From Drosophila miranda (taxonomy: Eukaryota; Arthropoda; Insecta; Diptera; Drosophilidae): a DNA stretch of 64,000 nucleotides. The notes under the pieces were generated by a model, which saw only the letters and a program-made list of their open reading frames with translations, had not been told where the DNA came from and made no database searches. The position numbers were made by a program, and so were the translations under genes. Location: positions 3,348,001 through 3,412,000 of the forward strand of contig NC_046674.1 in assembly GCF_003369915.1 (NCBI RefSeq), written 5' to 3'. Positions 53,116-64,000 of the stretch are shown here, in pieces. Each line of letters starts with the position of its first letter. The stretch's first letter is position 1.

Positions 53116-56100
53116 AAAATAGTTGTTGCCAATCCTCCTTCAGTCTGCTCCTCTCCTCCCCGCTCTTTCTGTGTGTTTTTGTTGTTCAAACTAATGCTTA
53201 AAATACGGCCTAGGCAAACGGCTCTCTCGCTCTCACCCACTGGCTGATAGTGCAAGCAGAGCGGCCCAGAAAGAGAAAGAGAGAGACAGCGATGGTTCAG
53301 GCACCTGGGAAAGCTAACAGTACAAGTGGGTGGCTTTAGTGTGGCATGTGGAATGGGGCAGGAGAGATTGATGGCTGCTGTTGCTGTGCCCCTTACTTTT
53401 ATGCTGGCATAAATTAGTGGCCAAAGTTTTTTCGATTTCAGCTTAAAGTTGGTTCCCTCTGAATTGGAAAGCGAAGGGAGGGGCTGGTAGAGGAACGGAA
53501 GAAAGTTTTCCGTTAATTTGCCGTTTGATGGGTTCTTTACCGAGATGGTTAATGGGGAGTGGCTGGAAGGCTTGGAGCAAACCATATCTGAAGGTTGTTT
53601 TCGTTGGGGAGAAAAGGAATTAAATATTTTGAAATTTTCTGTTCTTTGGGTGCTTAAATATGTAAGACTTTTCCTTGGTGATAGCTTCAAGATTTTGATA
53701 ATATTTAAAGTGAGTTTCAAATTTCAGAAATTATACTGTTTTCGAGGAAAGAATCGATAGACATTAAAGAAATTTATTTTCCTTACAGAGGAATTCATAT
53801 TCATATGAAGAACAGGTGGGTATTTGTGCACTTTATCAATACTGTGTTATCAGCTACGATATTCAGCATCATGAATGTATTCATTGTATTTCATACTATT
53901 TCATCAATTGTAAAGCAATCTGTCTGAGCCTTTTCGTTTACTGTGAATGGTATACGAGCTGTTCCTCTATCATATGTCTGCTATAGAAATAAAGAATCTC
54001 CAGTTCCAGCCTACAAATTCGTTTAATTACTGTCTTTTGCATCTCGGCTTGCATTCCATTCAAACATCTATTCTCGCCAGCCCTTTCATCATCGGCACCT
54101 CAGTGACCTGCTAACCCCAAAAAAACAAAAAAAAGATACATACGAGTGTATTCCATATATAAGAACTCATCTCCACTTCCACTGCCTGCCCCCCCGAGGA
54201 GTCCTTGCCCTTGGTTGTTGTTCTTCCAAGTGCGGTTTTTCTTTTTTTGCCGACTTAATTTAGGTTTTTTTCTGCTTATTGAAACAATATTTTTTTATTG
54301 ACTTTGTCAGCTTTAAAGTAAATTTTACGAGTATACGAGGATGTATGTATGTTTATTTGGGCAGGGGCACCCAGTGCGTGTATGCAAGCGAGTCCGGAGT
54401 GTTTGTCTGGTTATTAGAGACACAGACACATTAAAAAAACCCAAACAAACACACAAGCATACATACATAGTATATGTATATGAGGTATATTCCCTTTTTG
54501 CGAAAGAGAAAAAAACTTCTGCCTACTATAGTTTTTTGCAAAGCTTTTTTATTCATGTATGCCATAGAACGAATAGAACACTATGTCAGCGTTCTGAAAC
54601 GTGAAATGAAGTCAGGTTCCAGGCTCTCCTTCTTCCACAATCTGTGTCTGTGTAATTGATACAAGAATAATATTTGGCTCTATTAACGCAATCGCATTAT
54701 TTTGACAAATATTTGTATTGTTTTAACATAATTTTTCGCATGCGATCTTTCAACGGAGAAGGATGAATGGTTGACTGAGCTGGAGATGGATCTGGAAAAT
54801 GTGAATGTGAATGGTAATCATGTGTGGGTGTCCAGTCCCAGAGTCAGAACGAGTCCTCCTCCACTGACGTGGTCTGCATTTGAAATTCGAATGAGGCGGT
54901 GACTCCAGACTGTTTGCTCCATTTTTGCGCATTCCATTTCGATTGTTCTTCCCCCTTCCGCCTTCCGCCTTCCCCCTTCCTAGCCCACCCCTCCTGCTGA
55001 TTTAACAAATTTCTGCCTTCGATATTGGCGCCGTGATTGTCAGTGTATGTATCTGTGTGATTGTGGGTGTTTTTTTGTGAGTTTCTGTCTCCGAGTTCGA
55101 GTGTTTCTGTGCATTTTTGCACAGCTCATGTTATTTTTACGGAGTTGCCATTGCCTGTCTGTCCCGTTCCTGCCCCATTCCGATGTATCTGTGTCTATAT
55201 CTGCAGACATCCCACCTCATTTGACCTATGAAAATATTGTTTTAGTTTCTCCAACTGCAACTTAGCATTTCGTCCCTAAATGCAGTGAAAGTTGAAAGGG
55301 ACTGCAGAAGAGATACATCCAAGTACATATGTATTATGTAGATACATATGTATTATGAATTTTTAAAGGTGATTGTTTTACCTGAGCCTTAGATTGAAAT
55401 ACATATTTATGCCATTACGTATATACATATATTTGATATAAATATTTTCTACAAATTTAATATAAAACATTATTTAAAAGTTTTTATATTTAAATGAAGT
55501 ATGGACTTTTCAATACATTTATACTACAAAAAAGTGAATTCTATCTAAGTTCTCTACGTTTGTATTTAAAAACCGAATATTTACGTTAAACATGGTTGTG
55601 CTTTTTTTTACTATACCATTTTGAAGATGACGATGAAGATGGATGACATTCCTAGAGGTAAAACTAATTTCAATGAAATCTATTAAAGATATCTCAGAAG
55701 AGATAAGCACACATTTCTAAAGAAGTATAAATTGCTAGTACATTAATAATAGTACATAAAGTTCCAGACATTCTAGCTTTATGAACTCCGACCAAGTTCT
55801 TTGAACTTTGAGCCTTGAAAAAATGCCATTTCCGACACGCTCTTGCCGCATAAAACATGTCAATTAGGCCAACATATTTGCCATATTCTAATGACATCAG
55901 GGTACATATAAAAATTACAATCAACCGATGGGAAACGGGGACTGGGGGCTGTCTCGCCCATTTGCCACGCTCAATTTGAGGCATTCAACGACACGTTGAC
56001 ACCGCCGTTGTCGCTGCTGCTCCCGTTGCCGTTGCCGTTGACAACGCTTCGTTTGAGCTTTGAGGTTTGGTTCCATATCTGGCATTTGCAACATATGCCA

Positions 56101-58150
56101 CGGGAAGGGCCATCAGGATAGGGACCGGGACCGGGACCGGGAACATGTGGCAACTCATTGGCTATTATTCAATTTTAGCAATTCTTGTTTCAGTATCTTT
56201 TCGGCGGATAGCAGGGTAGTGGAGCGGAGCGGAGCGGAGAGTAATCCCAGAATAATATTTATTTTAAAGTGCAGGGGAGTGCACCTAATCAGACACTTGA
56301 GCCGCCCAGGACCAAGGAGACGAACGAAGGGACAGAGGGAGACGGACTTAAGCGGCAAGAAAAATACAATTTTTTTCCAAAAAGAGGAAACCCGAAAAAT
56401 GAACGAAGGGCTGAAGAATTGAAGAAAATATGTTGCTCCGGGAACCGTAAAAATGCTGATAAAGTGGTTTCAATCTTTGAAATATGCGCATACTCTTACA
56501 CAGATAAACAGATACACCAGTGGCGGGGGGCAGTGAATCACATAGATACACCAATACTGGGGCACGGCGCCGCTGCTGCTCTCTCATGAATATGCATGCG
56601 GCAGAGGCAGAGACAGAGGACCAATATGAAAAGGGGACTCAAACACATACACAGAGAGAACGACTGCGCAGCAATGAGCAGGGGGCGTGGCTATTCCAAA
56701 AGAGAGAGAGATGAAGCGATGTTGCACGACCTCTCGCTTTCACACTTCACACTGCACTTTACCACAGTCTCCACCCTTCTTCGGGGATGCCATCGAGAGG
56801 GGATGTGGAATGTGGAATGTGCGATATGGGATATGGGATATGGTAGGCAGGGGGCTACATATATTCGCCACTCATTAAAATTTATGATTTGTATATGGTT
56901 CAGAGCTTATTATGCATATATTCTGCACTATTTTTTTGCTTTTCCCGTTTTGCCTAGACAATTTAGCAGATTAGTTGTAGCCACACCACACACATTTCTG
57001 TTATTCCTGGTAGGATGGTCTCTGCGGCAAAGGGGTTGTCCGATGTTCTGGATTGGGCTGGGGAAATATCCGCCATTAGCTTAATCATAATCGTAATCAT
57101 GGTGCCAAATCTTCCGGTCATAAGCGGCGGAAATTCAAAATTCACGGCGGCGCTAAGTCCGGATGACTACCTGGTCGAAAAATATGAAAGATACTCGTTC
57201 CCGTACCCAAAGATGCGAGGTCCTGGCACCGGATGCTAATCATCCAATGCTTAGGCATTGATCATCATCCCATCCACCCCTCCCCGGCAGCGGGAAAACT
57301 TTTGCGGCTGGCTTCTTTAGGCATGTTTAGACTTTAATATGCGCCGCGGGAATTCTTAATGAAATTTGAGTCTTTCCTTGGGTATTTCCCCTGTCGTATA
57401 CGTGGGATGTCAAGATTAACAGAACCCGAATACCTGATGGCCGACCGAACGACCATACTTCTATATCCCTATTCCATCATGTGGCTTCTGCTTTTGTCAG
57501 TGGTTTTTCCCCCTTAATCGTACTGATGATGATGATGATGATTCTACGCGTGTCCTGCGGTTTTTGCGGCTTATTTGTGGTTGCACAGCAGCAACCGCAA
57601 TCGGCTGGGTGTGGGTGAGGGTGTGGGTGTTGTCAGTGTCGGTGGCTACTGCTTTGGAACAGATCTGGGATGGGATGGGAACGTTTTCAAGGTGTGGACT
57701 CTTTGCTTAAGTGATGAGCGAGTGCTTGAGTTTTTCCGAAAGTGAAGTGTAAGAAAATCTAATGATAAAGAGGGGGAGGATATGGGGAGGTACACGTTCT
57801 TTAAAGTTTATTTTAGAGAAATTACTTTGGATTTAATTTGGTTTAAAATTCATCTTCGATTACGAAAATCTAAGAGCCAAGAGCTATTGATAATTTATAA
57901 TATTCTTAATCTTTAAGAAATTGTAGCCCATAAAGACCACTCATTCAATAAGTTTAATGAGCTCTAAATGATTGAAGTATCACCCAGTTCTACCTCACAC
58001 GGAAATGCCATCCGGGGCTACCTGCGGTCTGCCTAAACCAAACAATATTTCCTTTTACGATTGATTTCATTCATGAAACACCTTCCCAGTATCCATCGAC
58101 GGGAACTCCATTTAAAACTGCGGTAGTCGTAATCGTATCTGTTGCTTGGG

Positions 58151-58175
58151 CTGCTGCTGCTGCTGCTGCTGCTGC
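58151..58175. repeat. (CTG)8 microsatellite
   Basis: Eight uninterrupted CTG units. Confidence 0.9.
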
Positions 58176-60282
58176 CGGTCTAATGTTTATTTAATAAATA
58201 TTCGATGCCATGTTATTGCAACAAGATTTTTTTCTGTTTATTTGTATGGGAAATACGCGCGACATACTCGAGACGTTGTCGGTGGAGGTATTCCTCGGAA
58301 GGCAGTTAGGGAGAAAATTTGCATTCAGCAACTCTTTGAATCGTTTCCTTATATTATATATTTATGGGGAAATGCACATCAGATCTGTATACATATTTTT
58401 GTTCTTTTGTGGCCGAAACGAATACAATTTCGTTATGGCTCGTCTATGAAAACATTCGACAGCTGAAAATCCTTGCGAAAAACGTTTTTAATTCTCGCAT
58501 AAATTTAAAATAAATAAAAGTGCAACAAACGATTTTTGTGGTAAAAAAAAAGAAACGGAATGTTGTTTGTTTTATCGCAAAGAAAAATGTTCGGTTTTCT
58601 TTTCTCCATTTTTCGAATGCGAAAATAAAAATGTTCAAATCATTTTATTTATTTATTTATGCAGGCTGCATCTTCGATTTGGTTTTTCGTTTCGTCCGAC
58701 AGAATGAGAGTCCTCTGCCTGACAGTCCGGCTGCCGGACAGCCTATCGAATACCCAGGACTCAGACCCAGACCCAGAGCCGGACTCTCGTCCTGTTCGTG
58801 TGTTTACTTGACGCGCAAATCCTCTTACGCAGCTCGGCCTCAGAGCTCCAGAGGGTCCTGCGTTGTGGTCTGGTCTGAGTTTTCGGTTCGCTTGCAGTTC
58901 GATTCGAGGCGGAACGAAACGAAACGGACAATTGCATGTTTTGATTGCCGCCTGCAATTGTTCTGCCGCTCGGCCGGGTCCTACCTCGTTCTGCCTCGTC
59001 CTGCCCGAGTCTTTTCGCTGGCTTGCTGTGCACTTGTGACAATATTTTCATAATTTTTGCATCTTTTTTTCGCTCATAGCCAACGGTAGGTGCGTGTGTA
59101 AACATTAACTTTTCAAGAAGATTTAATCCCGATTATCCTTTGACTGTAAAATTTTTCACTCAAAACTTCATTCCGTTTCACTTTTCCTCGCTTCGGCTGC
59201 CGTTTTTCCCTTTTAGCCGTGTTTGTCTTTGGCTTTTCAGCTGAGATTCAATCCCAATCCCATCGCCAGTCCCTATCCCTGCTTTGTGTCTGTGTCCCTG
59301 TCACCGGCTGGGCAGCGTCTCGTCCTTCGATAATGATCAACGGCGACGACTTCTTGATGCGATTGCTGCTGCCCATTCTCTTGGTTGGACAATGGTTCCC
59401 TTTTGGGCCTCGACTTGAGCGGCGGTCTGTGGTCCATTTGACTCTGGGCAGGATTTTAATTTGCCCATAAAGGTGAGACAATTAACTGAATAATTGGATT
59501 GTTGATCTTTCGGACAATGAGGCTGGGCCTGTGCCCGAGATTTGAACCATTGCTACGGTCAGTCTTTAAGAAGATTAGTTTTCTGACTATGGAATGGTGC
59601 TCAAGTTGTCATCCATTTGGTATTGTGGTTCAATTAAGGTGTCATTATCTGTAATGTTGCATCCACATCGCGTGATCTGTGCGCAGAAGGAATTACTCTT
59701 ATAGGAAAATCATTCAAAATGGTTTATACGACTCAAGCTATCTTTTCTCCAACAAGTTTAAGTAGAACGTTTGCTTAACATGCTCAGATGTTCCAGAAAC
59801 GGGAAAACGTCCAACAACCCAACAATCCAATCTTCTAAAAGAAGTTCCTGTAAGGAATACAAGAAACAGAACAAAATATATCCTAAGGCAGTTCCAATTT
59901 TGAAATTTAAATTTAAATTCAAATTCCAACTTACTATTAGCAAACAGTGGCGACACCTGCCGCTGCTGGTTCGTGCCTCCGCTAAGCCCATATCCGTATT
60001 CTTAACAGCACTGATTTTTTGGAAATCAGAGACTTGCCAGACTTGTCGGAGAAGAGTGGCAGCTCGCGCCCAACTTCCATTTCAAATTTTAAATACCTGC
60101 GGTCGAGTAAAATTCCATGGCATATTTATAGGCTGTAATGGTAATATGTACTGAAAATTAATACATACATATGTCTAAATTAAATAAATAATATACAACG
60201 ATGTATTCTTTGTTAGATTAACTCATTTGCGCTTAGCTGATGACCATGATGGCATTCAGCAGGACTTGGATGGCTCAATGTT

Positions 60283-60710
60283 CTAGTCGTCCAGCTCGCG
60301 GGCACGGGCCTCGTCGATCTCCAGATGCTTCTTGTTGTCAAAATCGTTCACGAAAGGTCCTGACCTGTCAAGTGCCTCGTAGACAGCGTAACGCTGCAGA
60401 CGTTCTCCACGCGCTTCAGGCCGAGCTTCATGAGCTTCTCCTCGACGCGCGACAGCGTTTGCACCTTTTCCGGACCGACTTGCGGCCCCTTAGCATTGAA
60501 GAGAGAGTTTACCCAAGGAGGGATACTGCGGATCTAGTGCGTTTCGTACACCCATCACACTGGGCTCCACATCGAAGTCCGCTCATCCGCTCCACTGCTC
60601 CTATCGTCGGGCATACAGGCATCACAATACAGCTCATCATCAGTCAAAATCTCGGGGAGGGACATCTCTTTATGAGTCTAGCTCTTGGGCATTCCTTTAC
60701 TCCTCTCTGA
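60283..60710 (-). pseudogene. Decayed coding fragment of unknown parent
   Basis: The minus strand has coding-like GC-rich codons split over two frames. One frame reads GPQVGPEKVQTLSRVEEKLM, then KLGLKRVENV (about 60490-60400). From about 60390 a frame shifted by one continues YAVYEALDRSGPFVNDF, then DNKKHLEIDEARARELDD and TAG at 60283-60285. Farther upstream, MSLPEILTDDELYCDACMPD is in yet another frame with stops after it. Codons ending in G or C and the clean terminal Asp-Asp-stop suggest a former protein, now frameshifted, possibly a retrocopy because no splice sites interrupt it. SRVEEKLMKLGLKRV faintly recalls the start of the NAC-alpha domain, but the rest does not fit, so I make no assignment. 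Confidence 0.4.
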
Positions 60711-61590
60711 AGAGGCAGCAGCGGTCTTCTTACAATTTCCATTTTTAGTTACCTTTAGTTGTTTTTCCATCTTTTTTTTAAGTTGTATATGATTTTTACG
60801 TAAACAGAGGCCACAAAATATACGCACTACTTATTTTTCTTGAGATATTGATCCATGAGCAGAAGAACAATCCATCCACAAAGAACAAAGACGTGGAAAA
60901 CTTTGACCCTGTAGAGTGACTGTGTTTCGACACTTAACTGTAACTGTAAATATATTCAATAAAATGAATAATGCAATGAGTGGTCCTTTAGTGGAAGATT
61001 GTCGAAATATATTCTACAAATAAAATTTAAAGCTAGCTAGAATAGTTTGAAAATCATATATAATCCTGAAAGCGATTTTAATTTGATTTTCTTTTGATTT
61101 TGTGCATTGTTCCATACAGGGTTGCACTGAAACTGCGCATGGTGCTCAAGTGCGCAATGCATTTTCTGACAAATGGAAGATAACTCCGATACGAAGTACT
61201 ATCGACATTTTAATGTTTGCACAATTTTCTTGATGTTTCTTTATTTATAGTTTAAGTACCTCTAAATTGCTATCATAAATTTATATTCCCATAAGATAAT
61301 ATTTAAAGTTTTAAAAAATAAATAACTCTCTTGGAGTATTTGGTGTTCACTCTCTGTACTATATATGTCTTCTTTTTAATTGGTTTTCTTTTTATTGCTA
61401 CATTTATCATATCATTTAATATTTATTCATAATTTCTGTTTTATAATAGAAAAAAAAATTAAAAGAATAAAAAAAGTACGCACTATGCAACTATCTTTTG
61501 TCTGGCACTACTTAAACAGCTCATTAAATTGCTTATCCTTTGAGGTAATAATGATGACAACTCCCCATTGGCTCGTGGCTGTGGCTGTGG
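60711..61590. other. bin 3' flank
   Basis: AT-rich. TTTATT at 61391-61396 gives a minus-strand AATAAA about 195 bases beyond the conserved biniou stop. Nothing else seen. Confidence 0.4.
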
Positions 61591-64000
61591 CTAATTGGGA
61601 TACTTGAGAGCATCGTAGTAGCCCCCGCCATTGACCGCCACCGATGTGGGGGGCGGAGTTATGGGCGGCAGGTAAACCGGTTTGCGATCTATCGATCGAT
61701 CATGGATCCATGATCATGATGGTGCTGATGGTGGTGCTGCGCCTGCGCCTGTGCCTGCGCCTGTGCCTGCGCCTGTGCCTGTGCCTGCGCCTGTGCCTGA
61801 GCCTGTGCCTGCGCATGGGCCTGTGCATGGGCCTGGGCCTGAGCGTGCTGGATGGTGGACAGGCCGGGAAGCTGCTGCAGCGATAAGGAGCGGAAATCTG
61901 CCGGAGGGAAAACCGATTAAAGTGGGAAAGTCTTTTTTATGGACAAGCGCTAAAATTCACACTACGTCGCGACGGCGGCGGCGGCAACTATAAAACACAA
62001 AAAGTCCATCAACTGAGGGAGTGATAGATTACCATATGTTGTTTCCTCCATCCATCCAACTTCGAGGCGGTAATCCGAGATGTGAACCGTCAGCAATTAT
62101 ATTGCCCTGATTGACGCGAACACCCAGGCACTCGTTTAACTCTACCCTTTGAGGGCTGCCCAGACCCTAGACTTCAGACCCCACCCTAGTCCCCGACAGC
62201 TCCACTCACCGTTATCCAAGCGATTGACACTTGTTGCATAGGAATAGCCCGCAGCCACGAGACTGGCGGCTGGCGCATAATCACTTTGAAGCGCCGGCAC
62301 CACAGATCCAGCTGGAGAGGAGCCTGGGCCGGAGCCCATACCCAGGGCAGGGTGGGCCATCGGCGGGGTGGAAGATCCATTCAAATTATTGCCTCCTGTC
62401 AAGCAAGAGATGTTTGAGTACTGGGGCAGACTGCCAATGCCGACACCCGGGGATCTACTGTGAGCGGCATGAACATTCCAGGCATCCCCGAAACCCTGAG
62501 CGCCAGCCGGAGAGACGCCACTCGGTCCAGGACTGTAGTCATAGCTGGCATAAGCAGGAGAGGCATAGAAGTTGGCATTGTCCTGAAGGAGATTCGAGAA
62601 AGAGAAAGAGAGAGAGCGAGAGCTTAGTTGAAGAGAATCTACATAGACGAAGTGCTTGACAGTAATCACCATTCCCGCATCTCCATAACTGCCAGCGTAA
62701 AAGCCATTCGCAAGACCTGCATGCGACTTGACCTTGATCTTAGAGCGATATCCACGCGGACGACGCCTCAAGCTTCCCTCATCCTCGAACAAGTGCGCCG
62801 AGTTTTCGTCGATTGTCCAGTAGTTGCCTTTGCCTGGCTTTCCAACACCCATGCCCTTGGGCAGTTTCTTGAAGCACTCGTTCAGGCTGAGATTATGACG
62901 CACCGAGTTCTTCCATCCGACATATGGCCCGTTGAAGAACTCGTAGCTGCCGAAAGACAAAAGTTGATAATCGGGCGTTTATTTATTTGGCTGTGCTGGC
63001 GAAAACCCAATTAAAAATTCTGATTTCGTTAGGGGACCCTGGAGAGTGGACCCTTGGACACATGGACCCTTGGACCCCTGGAGCACTGCAAACACCCGGC
63101 AACAGAAACAATCAGACGATGTCAGCTTAAAAGCCTCTCACGCATGTCGTCGTCTCCTCCCCCTTCCCGTGCCGGCAGTCGGACAAAGCTCAAGTGGATT
63201 TCCGTCTCGTCGCCGAAATGGCAATCGAAATCAAAATCCAAACACGCCGCCAGAAATACGAGATACTCGTATCTGAAGGATGCGCATTGGAGCTATGAGG
63301 GGAAAGCGGAGAATTGGGGCTTGGGAAGGGAATCGGCTGACTAAATAAAATCGGTTGCAAATAAATAAACCTCGCGGGGATCCGAGTTCCCAGTGTCGAT
63401 ATCGCCAATAGTCCCCATCTTTCTACATACATGTCTCCGTGTGCCGGCGCGTGTTATTCGAGAGCTTGAGAAAGCAGTGACCGGCCGTTGTGGTATTTGT
63501 TACTTGGAAAAGTCATTTGAAGAGAAATATAAAAGTATGTTATGTTACTTTCCCGCTTGGTCATTACTATAGCTCCTAAGAAATCTAAATATCATTTTCG
63601 GAACTTATCGCATAGAAAGCCGCACTTCTAGAGACCTCCATATTTATTGTGTATCATGTGAGTCCTTGGTTATATTTTGTCGCTTATCCCTCTCTGGTTG
63701 GATCTTCAAGTAAGACTGTCTTCCATCCGTTCGAAACACCAATAGATACTAATTGAACGATCTTTAAGATACAGCATGAACAAATAACTATAGTGCTAGT
63801 GGCTTCTCTGTTCTAATGCCTATCGAATGGCAAGAATCGAATAAATATCGAATTCCCCTACTCCTAATCCCGACCCCCAATAGCTTACCTCTTCTGCAAA
63901 TACCCATAAATCTCCGAGAGTGTGAGCTTTCCTGAGGGCGACTCCTTGATGGCATGTCCAATCATATTGATGTAACTCATAGCGGGTTTTTCCGGGCGCC
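61591..64000 (-). CDS. bin: Biniou, FoxF forkhead transcription factor (5' end outside window; frameshift in last exon)
   Basis: Four exons seen on the minus strand: >64000-63889, 62946-62670, 62582-62210 and 61897-61591. Junctions: GAAGAG|GTAAGC to TCGGCAG|CT (inside the forkhead domain), GGAATG|GTGATT to CTTCAG|GA and AACG|GTGAGT to CCGGCAG|AT. The forkhead domain reads [20 protein letters not shown] across the edge exon, then [40 protein letters not shown] and [14 protein letters not shown]. This divergent FoxF sequence, with AMSYINMIG in place of PYSYIALI, is characteristic of biniou. By established knowledge it specifies visceral mesoderm. The last exon has a Gln-Ala repeat and a His tract. 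In frame it stops at 61691-61689 after SMIDR. The conserved C-terminal part ([14 protein letters not shown] to YYDALKYPN, stop at 61593-61591) follows in another frame. I take this as a 4-base-unit indel or sequence error in a GATC repeat. Confidence 0.93.
61736..61845. repeat. Hexameric repeat encoding Gln-Ala in biniou
   Basis: Tandem CTGCGC/CTGTGC-type hexamers (about 18 units). On the minus strand they are CAG GCN repeats encoding alternating Gln-Ala, with His substitutions at the upstream end. D. melanogaster biniou has a shorter QAQAQA tract at the same place, from memory. Confidence 0.88.
62583..62669 (-). other. 87-nt in-frame, stop-free intron of bin
   Basis: The intron between the second and third visible exons is 87 bases (29 x 3) and carries no in-frame stop. 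Retention would add 29 residues ([17 protein letters not shown]...). Removal restores the biniou order [15 protein letters not shown], so it is an intron. Confidence 0.8.
62947..63888 (-). other. bin intron within the forkhead domain
   Basis: 942-base intron splitting the forkhead coding sequence at the Q-K-(AG|C)-Y boundary. It has a TGGACCC/GGACCC-like tandem at about 63047-63080. No nested gene seen. Confidence 0.7.

Larger units (their letters stand above)
52641..60240. other. croc-bin intergenic region
   Basis: About 7.6 kb with no supported gene. It includes CTG-type repeats at 53051-53115 and 58151-58175, GATG at 57524-57542, and GGGACC/GGAGC tandem hexamers and pentamers near 56118-56142 and 56218-56238. 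It probably contains regulatory DNA for croc and/or bin, inferred from position. Confidence 0.45.

Noticed and set aside
60400..60490. NAC-alpha similarity of SRVEEKLMKLGLKRV
   Set aside because: Only about 15 residues are suggestive and the expected downstream NAC core is absent.
1..64000. tRNA, rRNA, known microRNA, CRISPR array, bacterial operon signals
   Set aside because: None seen by eye; the window is eukaryotic. A covariance-model search was not possible here.

Overview
The window is from a Drosophila nuclear chromosome. Six genes have short introns with GTAAGT/GTGAGT-type donors, and their reconstructed proteins match known fly proteins closely: Gr66a, BI-1, Cpsf6, Syx7, croc and bin. 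Intergenic DNA is AT-rich, with microsatellites and old transposon debris. I think it comes from a non-melanogaster species, probably the obscura group on Muller element D. That is an inference: genes that lie far apart on chromosome arm 3L of D. melanogaster (66C: Gr66a, BI-1, Cpsf6; 65D: bin; 78F: croc) sit together here.

Layout. 1-459: 3' end of an SBP2 gene (+), converging on Gr66a (-, 537-2246). 2659-4077: BI-1 (-). 4350-8600: transposon remnants, namely a hAT transposase fragment (-), a 1.05-kb element with 13-bp terminal inverted repeats, a hAT C-terminal fragment (+) and one copy of a ~195-bp direct repeat. 8615-12403: Cpsf6 (-) with its 3' UTR. 12700-14040: promoter-like motifs, interspersed repeats and the second ~195-bp repeat copy. 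14704-17101: a secreted alkaline phosphatase gene (+). 17131-20670: a Helitron helicase fragment, then a 3-kb composite of diverged tandem and inverted repeats holding two fragments of host-like exons. 20930-22830: more copies of the interspersed repeats. 22845-24924: Syx7/avalanche (+). 24925-50588: 25.7 kb with no intact gene. It holds a dead copy of barrier-to-autointegration factor near 42.0 kb and a second short copy of the inverted-repeat element at 37.7 kb. 50739-52307: crocodile (FoxC), intronless (-). 52308-61390: noncoding, with one decayed coding fragment at about 60.3-60.7 kb. 61591-64000: biniou (FoxF), 3' part only (-).

The genes form no operon. Two themes stand out. First, BI-1, Cpsf6 and Syx7 share a similar upstream module in the same orientation relative to each gene: a Motif 1 site (GGTCACACTG), then a DRE (TATCGATA), then a series of GTATATTT boxes. 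At Cpsf6 and Syx7 the similarity runs into a further interspersed repeat. Second, the two forkhead genes FoxC and FoxF lie about 9.3 kb apart in the same orientation, recalling the FoxC-FoxF cluster of other animals. In this sequence the last exon of biniou carries an apparent frameshift inside a short GATC-type repeat, just before its conserved C-terminus.
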